A stretch of 64,000 bases of DNA from Melitaea cinxia. Taxonomy: Eukaryota > Arthropoda > Insecta > Lepidoptera > Nymphalidae. Positions 10,346 to 25,018 of the stretch are shown here, in pieces (position 1 is the first letter of the stretch; every line of letters begins with the position of its first letter). A program made the translations under genes and the position numbers. The notes beneath the pieces were generated by a model. That model was given only the letters and a program-made list of their open reading frames with translations. It was not told the DNA's origin and did not search any database. The stretch is from assembly GCF_905220565.1 (NCBI RefSeq), contig NC_059400.1, positions 6,656,159 through 6,720,158 of the forward strand, written 5' to 3'.

Positions 10346-13300
10346 TATTTTAATGTATGTATTGGTTTTAAAAATATAATAAATTCTATATAAATAATTA
10401 AAGTTCAAAGGATATCAATTATATGTATTAATTAATTTAATATAAAAATAAAATTGTTATTTTTTTTAATTTTTATCTTAGTATTTATTTGTCTTGGTGT
10501 TTTTTTTTTTATTTGCACATATTTGTTCTACTTAATTTAATTTTAAAAGGATAGATGTTCATAATTGGCCTTTGTAATTATATTACATCTAACCTAATAA
10601 ATGAAGCAATAAATAAAAGTTGCGAAGAATGGATAAAAAAAATATTTAGAAACACCTCTTTTGGACAGTGAACACGATTAAAACAAAAGTTGCCAAAAAT
10701 TTTCACCTCATTATGATAATCTAATACAAAGATCAGATTTATATATGGTAAAGGTAGTCTTAATTAGGTTCTTTTTAGAAGTATAATTCTGTTCGTAAGG
10801 ATAAATATATGTCAACGGTAGATTGGTCGAACAATCAATAATATTATGTCATCTTCATCACGATATAGGAAGATTATGTCGAATTTATTATCTAAGACAA
10901 AAACTTTGGCAATAGCATAGATCGCAAAAAATTAAAACATCAACATAATGTTGCAATTTCTTCGAGGTTTTGATTGAAAAATGTGTTTTTTTTTTGTAAT
11001 AATATCAACATAATGTCAATAGGTAAAAAAATCTCATACAAGTACCTGTCAAAGGCATGCCATCACACGTATTAGTACGTTGGCCCGACTGCAACGGTTG
11101 ATCTAAACGCATACGAGCAAGTGGTAGCAGACTATTCAACACCTAGAAATTAAGAATCTTTTTATAAGAATGACTTACCAGTATATATATAATTAGGTGA
11201 TACTTATATTTTAAATGTACTTTTATATTATGATCAAGACAGGGTAATTTTTAACTGACTTCAAAAAATGAGGAGGTTCTCAATTCGACAGCAGTTTTAA
11301 TGTTATTTTTTTTTTACTTTAATTTAACTTTTTACTAAGTGTACCGATTTTGCTCATGCACAACACTTTGCTGAAGATCATGACATGTTCAAATGCATAG
11401 TTTGCGATTCTATAAAGGACATAACGACAAACATTCATTATTATATATATAGATACAATAAAAGAAGATATGTTGCTTCGGTAACGGTGGTATCAACATC
11501 ACACAAATTAAAGTTATTTTTTACGCGCACGGAAACGTATATAAACTTCAACGCACAAATAATTTAATATTTTTAAGCTGTTCATGTGTTTCTAACTTTT
11601 CCCATGCTCTCTGCTTCCGCTGTTATAAGTTGTTGTGATATAAGTTGTTAAATAAGCTTTTATTGTTTATAGTACGGTGAAACATACGGCGCAAAAGTAA
11701 TTTCTCTCTGTAAATATAAGTTTGCACGAATGCAGATATTCCTTCCCAAATTTGAATAAGGCATAGCGCCCATTGTAATTAAAATATTGATATTTGTAAT
11801 TGGTTTTACCTGTTTAAATCTACGACGATATCTCGTATTCATGTAGCAGTATATGATTGGGTTGTAACAACAATGAGACATTGCCAGCCAATGGGCAACA
11901 AACCAAATATAAGGCATACCAGGCCAAGTTGCCCAAGCATCGTCCCTCTCGTGAACTGTCCATAGAATCTGAATAAATAATAAAACTATAACAAAAGTAA
12001 GTATGGATTTATTACTATCGAAAGCAACTGGAACACAACTATAAAGAATAAAAACATTTTATGAGGACTAACAGCACTTAGACGATACGAAGTTGAGAGT
12101 AGGATATAGCTTGGATTCAGCATTATTAGTCTTCTAAACTACTTCACTACAATAGTACTGAAGTTACTTCTGGTTGCTTAAAATATTAAAGTGGCAGAGT
12201 AAGAAAATAAACGATAGTGTCTAGTAACTCTACCATCGTGAACATAAGAACTAGAAATGGAAGAAAACTGTAAAAGTAATCAAATTTAACACTAACATAC
12301 TATTCGCACAGTTATTCCAAACGTATACATAAATTGAAATAAATTTGATTGAAAATAGAATGGGACGTATATGATTAACGTGGATAATTTAAAGTAAAAA
12401 TCAAAGGTTAAGTCGTATAGGCTAAACTCGTTACACAGCCATTATTTTACGATTTCAAAAACGTGTGTTTGTGTTTATTTGATAATGACTTTTGTGTCTT
12501 TATGTAAGTATGTTTCTAAAATATGAATTTATATAACTACAGTTTCGAACTTGGTCGAACTCTATCGAGTCGTGATATTTACGGACAGTACGCTCTGCTA
12601 CGGCTACGGCTAGCTAAATACTAGCTACTACGGCTAGCTACAGCTAGCCGTAGCTAGCCGTAGTAGCTAGCTTACAGTCGTAATATTATGCTATTCACGC
12701 CATTTGATTTTGCGTAATTATCAGCATGTTATTACAAAACAATCCGTTTCAAATTCAACCTGTTCATCATTACAATTCTGTTCTATTTATTTGTTGTGTT
12801 TGTTTTTTTTATCAATTACTTCGTTATAAATTACAATATATATATATAAATTCAAATATCTCTTATACATTTATGATAAAAGGAAAAATAAGCGATTTGT
12901 GTTGATATGTACACAAATACTTACAATAAAAATATTGAGAGGTAGCCAACATATTGTGAACACGATTACTACCGTGACCATCATCTTAATCATCTGGAAA
13001 CAATTTATAAATAATAAGTTACATACGTTTGTATATGTTTATTTATTGACGATTTGTAAGCATAGTGATCACTCAACAAACTATAATAATGGTACTTATT
13101 TACATTTATTGTGAAAAAACTGATTGAGACAGAGATGTATCTTTATTTCAATCAGTTGTATGTAGAGAAATATAATTATTGGCAAATCGCCGTGTAATGC
13201 CGGGATTTTAGAATAGCACCACCTCATATCTGCTCCTGGATATCGTAAAAGCCGATAGAAGGTTAACTGGCGTACCGGAATATGGCCAGCAGCACATCTC

Positions 13301-16300
13301 AAGGATAAAGCATGTGATAGTGCTGTATCTTTGAAATCAGTGTTAAATAACGAGACTACCCCAATGGCGTGGAACAGAGGTTCGAAGATCTTGAACAAAC
13401 AAATCAGTTGGGTAAAGATAACTTTGAAGGTGAAATCTCTAGACGAGTGCAGCTGAAGAGCAGAGTTTGGAAAGTTGCGTCACATCTTTGAGACATCCTT
13501 GCCACAATGGCCTAATACCAAGGTATTCGAATGCTTAGAATCTTACTAAGGTACAAGATCCGAAATGAGACTATCCAGCAGAAGACAAAAAAGACCGACA
13601 AAATTCAAAAGTGTAACAAACTGAAGTGGCAGTGGGCTGGTGACATAACGACAAAATGTAGGGTTAGACGCCATTCAGCCATTTGGCCCGACAACTAAAA
13701 GAGGTAGGACTTGAGAGGTAACTAGTAGTGACTGGATGTCAAAAGCGGACGGCTAACTTCCAACAGTGGACTATAAAAGTGGCTGATGATGATGATAATT
13801 TATCGACAAATGATAGTTTATTCTCCTGAAATAAAAGCTGTTAAAAAAAATTGTGTGTGCAATTCATTCACACAAAAGGGAAACTTCTGAAAAGTAGCTT
13901 ACGAGAGATTTTTATTTTTCGGTGAAAAGAACCTCGATAAAAAATAAAAAAATAAAAGTCATAAAAATAAAATAAAATAATAAATACTGTGTAATGTATT
14001 CTATCTTACTCTTCCGCCGATGTAATCATATACATTTATGTATTTGTTTCTTTATCGTGACGCATTTTCGTTTCATCGAGTTTCAAATCACTACGATTCT
14101 AAGAAAGTTTCAATCCAAAAAAGTAATGAGTATGCAGAGAAATGGTCAGTGCGTAAAGACATAAACTGTTACATTTAAACAATTGTAATTTATTGAAGAT
14201 AATTAAATTATTATTATATACAATAAACCCACTACTACACTACAATATATAGCAAGATGTAAGACTAAATTTATTTGTTTAAGCGTGCTACTTTAAGAAA
14301 CTACTAAAGTTCGAGTAAGACAACTAGGCATTCAGCCTGTAGCATCCCGCTGTGGGGGATATGCCTCTTTCTCCGTGTAGAGACACACACTAGAGCGGAA
14401 ATAAATATTTATATAACACAAATATACCCTCCAAGCGGGAATCGTACCCCGGCCATTCTCCGATTAGCAAATTTTTCGTGTCCGGGCTTGTTTAAACCGT
14501 AATATCGTCATATTCAATCATGCACTTTTTTATATATTAAAGATAGCATCCGTACCTAGCTGTAAAAAAAATATTGGCTTCTGTTTTAAGTAATTAAGAC
14601 TAAATTAATTTAACTTATGTTCAAAAAACCTCTGTTCTCTAATTACCGTGGCGTGTCCGCACACCAACTTAATCTTAAAACTTGCTTGTAATTTTTATAG
14701 CGTATAGATTTACTTTGATCCATTCAACGTTTTAAACGATATTAAGCATCGTCTATCGCATAACAAAATATCAACTTAATAGAACCAGTCTACAAATAAT
14801 TATTATGAAGTAATCGTATGTCCAATGGAAACTTCTAATTACCGTAACATCTGCTGTTCTCGAGTGCACATCCCTAAATAAAAGTATTTGGCACATCACT
14901 ACCGTACGCATCGCGTCTCCTCAGTGTGTACCGAGGTCCATCAGCAGTTGTATGACTCTCATGTTAGTGTACCGCCAATGAAGCACGTGAGTATATAATT
15001 ACCGTAGCCTTGGTTAAAAACTTTTCTAATTACCGTTGTTCTTATTTTAATACTAGATTTTTAAGATAGACCCAAGTTGATCATGTAAATGGAGACAGTA
15101 CTTTGGCCTCCGTACGTTATAATAAGCTAGAATTTGTATACTGTGTCGGTTTTAAACATTTTTATGAAAATTTATTGTTTTCTAATTACCGTATACTAAT
15201 TACCATATGTTTATAATTACCGTTGTATGAAAAAGTAATACTTGTTTACCGCGGTTTTCGTAGATTATTATTATTATTGTCCGTAAATATGTCTATATTA
15301 TATGCTGACCATTCATAAAATTATTTAATTGATAAGATAGGAAAACCTAAAAAGACCAAAGAGGAAGTTAAAGAAAATAGAAGGCTTGCCGAGCGACAAT
15401 GCCGAGAACGAATTAAAAATGCAACTTTTTGTATTAGCAATCAAAAAAAAAAATAAAGGAGAAAGAAGGGTACAATTAAAAAAATAAAAAAATACTGCCT
15501 ATCTGCGAAATGTCACCAAAAGCCGGAAGAAAACTCAAAAAAGAAGTAGAAAAAATTTCATAGCTTACTATAAAAGACAAAAGGAAAAGGGAAAATTGAA
15601 AACAATCGAAGAAGAAGTGACCTTAGATATAGAGGTGCTTGATAACAATATAACAGATCCTCTTGAAACTTTGTCACACCACATCTCAATGATTTATCAT
15701 ACTCGCTGCGCTAAAAAGTACACTAAAAGAGTACTAAATTGTCCCGAAAATCCCAAATCAAAAAAAGAAGATAATCAGCAAGACCAAATTTTTCTGCAGT
15801 CGACTTCTTTTGAAAAAGAATTAGTTCCCTTGAAAAAGACACCAAATTTTAAACCTTCTTTAACCAGATCAACGCCGCGTCCATCTAGTGCTCTGTCATC
15901 ATCTTCTACTGAAAGTATGTTATTTTATTATTAATCAATAATGAGCATTTGACCGAAAATAAAGATACAAGTGTGAATGTTACGGAACGAGCGTCTTCCT
16001 TGTGTTCAACACCAACTTCACCAACTTCACCATCTTCAAAGATAACTGTCGAGAAACCGATAAGTAAAAAAATCTCACTCTTATTGTTATTTAGAAGGCA
16101 TGTATAGAAAACAAATAAAGAAATGTCATATTTGAGACCAAACAGTAGAGCTAAGAAGAGCAAAAGAAAAGTACAGGAAGCAAGCATTAAGACTGAAATA
16201 TAAAACACGCTACATCCAAAACCAAAACAAAGTCATGATAAAGAAATAGAACCAAAGTATTTACATAATAATAATATAGGGACTACTGTAGAGAAAACTA

Positions 16301-19300
16301 AACAAGACGTCCAAATTTTTGTAGAGCAAGATGAGATCAGTCGCATTTGTCCTGGCAAGAGAGAATATATTTCAAGAAAAACGTGGCGTGAACTCATGTG
16401 TCTTGTCTTGTCTTGCCCATAGTCACCACGCTGGGCAGGCGGGTTGGAGACCGCAGGGCTGGCTTTGTTGCACCTAAGACGCTGCTGCCCGTCTTCGGCC
16501 TGTATATTTCAAAACCAATAGTTGGATGATTATCCCGCCATTGGTCGGCACTTTCAAGTTCCAGGGTGGTAGTGGAACTGTGTAATCCCTTAGTCGCCTC
16601 TTACGATACTCACGGGAAGAGAGGGAGTGGCTATATTCTTACTGCCGTAACCACACAGCATATTTTCTAATTACCGTTACATTAAATATAAAAATTTTCT
16701 AATTACCATAACCATTAATTTTTTAAGTCTCATTATCTAGAAAACCACAATTAACTGTTACATGCCAAAATAATTATTGAATTCGTATTTTTGATTTGTT
16801 TCATATTTTAATGTATTTCAGTCAAATCAGTGAAAAATAAAAAACGTCACGGTAATTAGGCAAAGAACGCCGAATCGGAGAATGACCGACCCGCGACCGC
16901 CGGTGCTTTGGAGCTGCCGACACGGCACGTGTACCATTATACCAGAAAGGTTATCGTATAAATTGTACACTTGTTAATTTATAATACATTCTAGATCAAA
17001 CGTATTAAACAGTTAACCTTTCTTTTGGAGCGCTGGATACGCGTATCCCTCGCAGTGTGCGCTTCGCCGGGTGGGTGGCCTCCCCACACAACGTAGGCTA
17101 TGCGTGCGTATGTGCAAATCAAAGCACCAAGTGGCAAACCGAACTGAAGGGCCATTAACGCACACGAGTACTGTTCGTTTTGTTCCACCTGCTCCCATCT
17201 TTCAAGGCAAACATCTCTGAAACCAACGAAAATATAAAAAGTCATATTAAATTCTAAGACAATCTTAGACACTAGTGTGGAGACAGTTACGCAAAAAGGC
17301 ATCCATAGACCATAAAACAATCAACAGACAATCATCGTAAGACACGTTAAAGTAACTACAGTAATAACTGAGGTAGAGCACGACAGGAAATTCCCTACTC
17401 AATATATAGAGCAGCCCGACTAGGATAGTACCTCAATCTTACAGAAGATCCCAGCTAAATAATACTGTTTTCAAGCAGTTTTGTGTTCCTGTTAGTGAGT
17501 AATGTGACCAGAGCTCTTGAGGGGAATTGGGGATAAGGTCGGCCACGTTCTTGCGATGCTTCTGGTATTGCAGATGTCTATAAACTACGGTAACCGCTTA
17601 CCATCAGGTGAACCGTACGCTTATTTGCCGACCTAGTTATCTATACAAAAATTATGAAGAAGAAAGATTTGATTGTTTATTTGTTTGCATTGAATAGGCT
17701 CTGAAACTGACTTATCTTATGACTGAACCGATTTGAAAAATTCTTTCACTGTTGGGAAGCTACACTGTCCGCGAGTGACATAGACTTATATTATCAAAAA
17801 AAAATTAAAAAAGACTTAAAAAATAGATCCTATTCTTAACAAAAATACACAAGTTTTATGTGCTAACAGGACTAGAGCACATACGTGGCAGGAATTATTG
17901 TCCCTTTTACAAGATCATCCAATCTTTAGTTAGGCTAGTCAAAAAATATAGGTATCTGTTAAAAATTTAATCTGTAAATTTTCCACTGCTGAGCCTGAGC
18001 GCTACTCGCATTTAGATAAAAGAACTCTTGATTCATCACGCTACTGTTCTGTGAATTAAGTAACATGCAAGTCACTGAATTTCTATGGAAACGTGTAGCT
18101 TTATTAACGAAATTATCCATCATCATATTAGGGATATCAATACTACTAATATACTAACTTATTATTATAAAGTTTTCTACATTCATCCACTAAGATAATA
18201 ATAAAATGAGTTTGAAAATAATAATAAATACTTATAAGTAGCGAATAATTAAAATATTTTACAACACGGTCATTTTATAAAAATATATATCGAAATATTG
18301 AAATGAATAATTGATTTTTTAACACCTTTTTGTAAGTGGTAATTATTTTCTTCTACGCATTTTTTTATTTGCAAAATCTGTTGTTTGTTGTCGGTATGCT
18401 GTTTAACTACACTACTTCAAATACATCATTGTGTCTACAGTTTATGAATTAACAAAATTACATTTTTGCATCTTACAGGAAATGAATACAAATATCTATT
18501 TATTTCTTATCTACTTATAATTTTCCTTATTAATTTCGTTTTTGAATTTATACGTCCATTCTACTCAATTATCGCTAAATTGTCAAGACATTATTTTGAC
18601 AACTAAATGCGACCTATTATAGTTTATTTCGATGTAAACTACAATAATAATAAGTTAATAAGACAAACTATATTAAGGACATAGATAATATATTGTGAAA
18701 AGACAATTTGATCTTTTTGTAAGAACTCAAGTCACATTTTAATGCATTCTCTTCGAAGGAAACCATAAAAAATAATGATCTGATTTAAATTTAGTACCCA
18801 CCGATGGAAAGATAAAATATTATTTTTCACTACAATAAAAAAGGTGAAAGAGGAAATAACCACTGCACTAAAAGTATTTATTGTGCAATAGAGTAGTTAT
18901 TTATGTTTAATAAAACTATTTTAATAAATAGTAACGACCGGGAACATACTAACCTAATAATACTAAGTAAGTACCTACTTTATAATAATTACTTAGTCAA
19001 AACAAACATTTGTGAGATGATTTGTTCCGCGTAAATATTACGAACTAGCTGTGCCCGCGGCTTCGCTCGCGTTGAAATCAGTGTGTCACAAAGTTTTCCC
19101 GGTAAACCTCCAGTGAAACTATCATCAAAATCGGCTTAGCCGTTCCGTAAACCTTCCTCTTGAAGCCCTCTCTCCATTGGTGAAACCGCATAAAAATCCG
19201 TTCAGTAGATTTTGAGGGAATCAATCACATACACTTTTGGGGACTTTGTTTTATAATACCTGTTACTACAACTGTTACCCGCGACTACGTTCGCATAGTT

Positions 19301-22300
19301 ATGAAGATATGTACTATTAAGATTTTTAACGCAAATTATTTTTTTAAATAACCTATCAGGCGAACTTATAGCTGCTGTATACGTTTCATACAAACTATCA
19401 TCCCCAATTAAACCCCCTTAGCGGTGGAATATCACAAAATCCGTTCTTAGCGGAAGTCTACTAACTATAATCTACCCCCCCCCCTGCCAAATTTCATCTT
19501 TGTCCATCCTGGGTGGATGGGACCATCCAGCGGTTTTTGAGTTCTCGTGATAAGTGAGTCCGCGACCTTTCTCTTTTATATATATAGATCACGATGCATT
19601 ATTTGGACAACTCCTCACTATCTATAGAGCATACATTGTAAATTTCAAGTCTCTTACTTCAAAAATATAGGACTTTCATACAAACTTCCAACCCCCGTTT
19701 TATCCCCTTAGGGGTCGAGTTTCGTAAAATCCTTTCTTAGCGAATGTCTAAGCACTATAAGGAACCTACCTGCCAAATTTCAAGTTTATAGCTGTTATAG
19801 TTTCGGAGATTTTGTGATGAGTGAGTCAACCTACCAACCCCGTTTTAACCCCAAAAAGGTGTTCATTTTAAAGATACATTACTCGAACACCTTCTCGCTA
19901 TCTATAGAGCATACCTTTGAAATTACAAGTCTCTTACTTCAAAAACATAGGACTTTCATACAAACTTTCAACCCCACTTTTAACCCCTTAGGGGTCGAGT
20001 TTCATAAAATCAGTTCTTAATAGATGTCTACGCCCTATAAGGAACCTACCTGCCAAATTTTAAGTTTGTAGGTGTTATAGTTTCGGAGATTTCGTGATGA
20101 GTAAGTCAACCTACCATCCCCCGTTTTAACCCCAAAAGGGGGTTGATTTCTAACGATACATTATTTGAACACCTCCTCACTATCTATAGAGCATACATTT
20201 TAAATTTCAAATCTCTTACTTCAAAAACATGGGACTCTCATACAAACTTCCAACCCCTATTTTACCCCCTTAGAGGTTGAGTTTCGTAAAATCCGTTCTT
20301 AGCGGATGTCTACATCCTATAAGGAGCCTACCTGCCAAATTTCAAGTTTGTAGGTGTTATAGTTTCGGAGATTTCGTGATGAATGACCTTTCGCTTTTAT
20401 ATATATTATATATAAAGCGGAAACTTTCTGTGGGATTTAAATGAGATATTGTATCTTCATGGTCAAGGGGGGGAGGGGGTTAAATAAAACTATTAAACGA
20501 CACAGTTAAAAATGCCGCATGGGAATGGTATGAATAAAAAATGCCTCTTGCTTTTGTTTTCTTTGCCCTATTTTAAATAAATAAAGAAAAGTTAGTTTAG
20601 AAATAGGAAAAAATACAAGAGAATCTGAGTGCGAATGGTAATGGATGAAAGAAAGATTTAGTATGCAGCATGAAAGTACGAGAAGAGAGGAAAGTAATGA
20701 TAGACACAGATCTCCCTTTGTGAAGGAGGCTTAACATAAAAAAGACAAATAACTGTAAAAGGAAAATTAATTTAGTAAGTAACTGTTTAAATTTGTCTTA
20801 CTTTAAAAAGATCCGAGAGACTGAAAAATTGCAAAATAAAGGTTATTTACAAAAGTGATTCAATTACAATGAATACTTACCAAGATAATAAGGTAATACT
20901 TAAATATTTATGTAATCATTTTTCGACTTATATTATTTGTGTGTTTAAAAACGAATATTTACTTAATAAGTAATAAACTAACGATAAGCTATTATCAGCA
21001 TAAAATAACGAATTAGTTATGTTTGAAGAAATAAAATTAAACACAGATGCATTGCATTTTCCTTAAAACCAAGGATATTGAAACCAACGCCTATGCGTTG
21101 TATTGTAATTCTAGTCTATATTCCAATTACAAACATAAGTTAACAATGAAAAGTATGTCAGGAATTTGTTTTAATTTAATTTATTTCTAAATTAGAATTA
21201 TATTTAACAATTTGAAATGATAGTTAAGCGGCAATTTTAAATCAATTACTATTAATTAATTCGCTTGGATTATTGAAACATTATTTAAAAATATGCTTTC
21301 TAAATGTTATCATAATTTCACAAAGGAAATAACAGCATTAAGTAGCACTTAGTAATTACATTTGCGAATACTGATTAATATTACAAACTTTACCCTCCAT
21401 GAATTTATTTTAAGCCTTTGAGAAAATGAAAAGAAAATAAATGGTAGACTTAATTTACAATAGAAGAAATATATTCTAATTCTAAAAAATATTGAAAGCA
21501 AGTAAATATTACATAATACAAATTTATGAATAACTAGCTGTGCTCGTGACTTCGCGTGGAATTTAACAAAAAAGTTATTGTTCAGTTCGCATAGTTATAA
21601 AAAAATAAATTTCTAAAATAAAAGTAGCCCAAGTTACTCCCTATTACATCATCTATCTGCCAATGACAGTTCACTGGTACAAACAGATAGACAGACAGAC
21701 AGACAAAAATTATAAAAAAATATATATTTTGCTATTTGTAGCGTGTATACAGTGATGTGCCAGATCGTCAAAAATGTATATCCGCGGATACGGATCTTTA
21801 TTTACTCACTCAATCGGTGTAGGTGCGTGACTTTGAAACGATAGCTGACGTCATGCCCGCCACAACGACGGGCAGGATTAGAGTTGCCAAATCGAATAAC
21901 CCTATTATCGGGAGAATAAAACAATTTTTCGGGATATTGGGACTTTGGTCGGAAGAAACAAAAATTTAATTTAATTTAATTTAATCTAATATGTAAAATT
22001 CTCGTTTCGCGGTGTTTGTAGTTAAACTTCTCCGAAACGGCTTGACTGATTCTCATGAAATTTTGTGTGCAAAATCTTTTTTTCATTCGCCTTAATGTTA
22101 AGGGTAGTCCACCCCTAATTTCTTTTTATTTTTAGATAAATTATTTACTTTTTATTTTATTATGATTTGGCCTTGAAAAATACATACAACCCTAAATTTT
22201 ACCCTTCTACCACCAACCCATATTTTTAAATAGCATTTAGCGGCAAGACAACGTTTGCCAAGTCAGCTGGTATATTATATATTTTTAAAACAACAACATT

Positions 22301-24981
22301 TAGCGTTATTGTTACATCGTCCACTGCCGATACAAATGTCTAGATAAATAAATACTAACAAAAAAACAAAACAGATAATGGTTTTCTCACTACCAATATT
22401 ATTATATTATCAATAATCGACGAAATTGAATATAGTAATTTATTTTTTAGCTTTTCACGTGTATTTTGTGTTACTTTTCACAGGTTTTACCATTTCTGTG
22501 ATTGTTCACTATTTAATTTGTAATTAAACAATTTTCCTTAAAGTTGACTGATTGTTACCTCTGTTTTAATTAAATCATAGATTCTTCAATAAACTAAATA
22601 CTCTTCCACAATAAGAATTGCTTACTGACACTAAACACTTTTTTTTTACCTCATTGCACCTACTAATAAAATAGGCCCATTGTCGTGCGATAAAAAAATT
22701 TATTGCATAATTGTGTTTGGAGACAAACGAAAAAAAAAAACCGACTTCAATTACATCGACAAGTAATACAACGTAGATCGACGAAAAAATAGTCAAGTAA
22801 CTACGCGTTATCAAAGATTACTCAAAAAGTAGTTATCAGATCTCGATAAAATTTAAATGTGACCATATGATGAACATCAGCTTTTCATTAAATTAAGAAT
22901 TATCAAAATCGAAACACCCAGTAAAAAATTATTGCGGATTTTCGAGAGTTTCCCTCGATTTTTCTGGGATCCCATCATCAGATCCTGGTTTCCTTATCAT
23001 GGTACTAAACTAGAGATATCTCCTTTCCAACAAAAAAAGAATTATTCAAATCGGTATATCCAGTAGAAAGTTATGCGGTATAATACAACGTAGGTCGACG
23101 AAAAAAGCTTCAAGTAAAAACGCATTATTAGATATTACTCGAAAAGTAGTTGTTAGATCTCAAATAAATTTAAATGGGACCAATTGGCACACACCACCTC
23201 TCGATTAAAATAAAATTTGTCGATATCGGTCTACCCGGTCAAAAGTTCTGATGTAACAACATACATAAAAAAAAAGAAAAAATACAGTCGAATTGAGAAC
23301 CTCCTCCTTTTTTGGAAGTCGGTTAAAAATATAACACAACATAGTACATTATACTTTAATGTAACAAATTCATGTAGCTTAATAAAAGATGACAAATTTT
23401 TAATATTAAAATTAAAATTATGAACACACAAACTCGTAATAAAAAATAAAAAAACTATAGCACTAGCTATCTAAGGTTCGACTTATTCCTGGCACATGGT
23501 TGGAATTTCTAAAAGGTCATTTAGCCGATCATGCTCCGAGGCACCACGTGGCACCGCCCTTACACCACCTTGCACCACGTGGTTAAGCTCACGCAGTTTC
23601 CCACGATTTCTGGTGACGTGAATCAAGTGTCGCCGACTGCCAGAGGGTCGACAACATCGTAATCGGGAACGTTGGGCAAAATGACTCCCCATGTAGTCAC
23701 ACCAGAAGCATCCGGCGCCACTCGTGATCGCCTCGCCAAGGACCCCAACAAATCGTACTCTGAACCTGGCCGTAGCTGGAGATGAAGGAAAAAATGAGCC
23801 ACTCGCCACAAACGCTTATATACTCATGAGCTAAACCCTGCTCACCTAATCCGCACCAATGGCCACATAAGGAAAACCACACGTCACAAAGACCGTGCCA
23901 ATAAACGACAACGCCTAGCAAAAAAAAGGAGCAATTACGCACCAAAATAAATTAGTAACATTATATAATATGTTATACCATATTTTGTCATTGGACATAT
24001 TCATTTTTCCTTCTGGGAGGTGATTTAAATTAAATGTTTCTTTTAAAGAACAATAATCATTATACAATTAATCATTATTGATATCATTGGAAATATTCAT
24101 TTTTTTTACTAGATCCAGGAGCACATTCTATGAGAATAAAGTGTCCTTTTTTAGTGAAAATTGGCAGTGTTTTATATGAGGAGTTCTCACTGAAATAAAA
24201 TCGTTCTAAGTACTCAATAGCTCGTTTGAAAAACTTTTCTGCTTCTTTATAAAATTGTTCCTTTTCAGCATCGGATACTCTAATTGATATGGATGGATCT
24301 GTTCTTACTGCCATAGAATTTTTCTTGTATTCGGCTTTTGAGCTGGCTAATAGCTTTCTCATTAAAGCATGTTTTTTTTTACATACAACTAGGTCAGCAA
24401 ACACGCGTAAGGCTCACCTGATAGTAAGCGATTACCGTCACTTATAGACGCTTGCAACACCAGAAGCATCACAAGCGCGTTCCTGACCCTACCCCCAATC
24501 CCCCCCCAGGACTCTTTACTCACCACAGAAACAGAACACTGCTTGAAATTGGTATTATTTAGCTGTGATCAGTATTATCAAGATTGAGGTACTTGCTTAG
24601 TCGGGCAGCTCCAGATTTTGAGCAGGATATTTCCTGCTGTGCTCCACCTTAGTTGCATAACAACATGCCAATACTGCCGGAGCACCGAGTGGCAACGTTT
24701 CGTTTGATGAAAATTCGGAACTTGAAATTATTGTTTTCTAAACTGAAGTTGTTTTTCGGGAGATTTTTTTTCTTTGTCGGCAGTTGGGAGGGTATACAAA
24801 AATTTGGGAGAATCCCGCCAAATCCTGACCATCTGGCAACCCTAGGAAGGAAACATTTCGACTTGCATTGCGCGCATATTACTTTTGTTTAGCAACCAGG
24901 TCCAGAAAAAGGCCGGGCATCTAAAAAACTTAATAAACCGCGAAAAGTGATTTCAATAAAAAAGTTATTTGTTTTTCATTT

Positions 24982-25018
<37 letters not shown>

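Larger units (their letters stand above)
14639..16859. mobile_element. DNA transposon with CTAATTACCGTG terminal repeats and repeated AATTACCGT motifs
   Basis: The left end CTAATTACCGTGGCGT and the right end (reverse complement CTAATTACCGTGACGT) match at 15 of 16 positions. Inside are direct copies of AATTACCGT at 14641, 14837, 14997, 15028, 15184, 15215 and 16669, two AATTACCAT variants (15198, 16701), and one inverted copy at 16849. Basic, coiled reading-frame fragments lie between 15340 and 16250. A family B repeat is inserted at 16388-16662. No target duplication was identified. It lies in receptor intron 2. Confidence 0.65.

Noticed and set aside
11385..11567. 60-codon + strand frame
   Set aside because: Lies in a receptor intron, has no motif, AT-rich composition.
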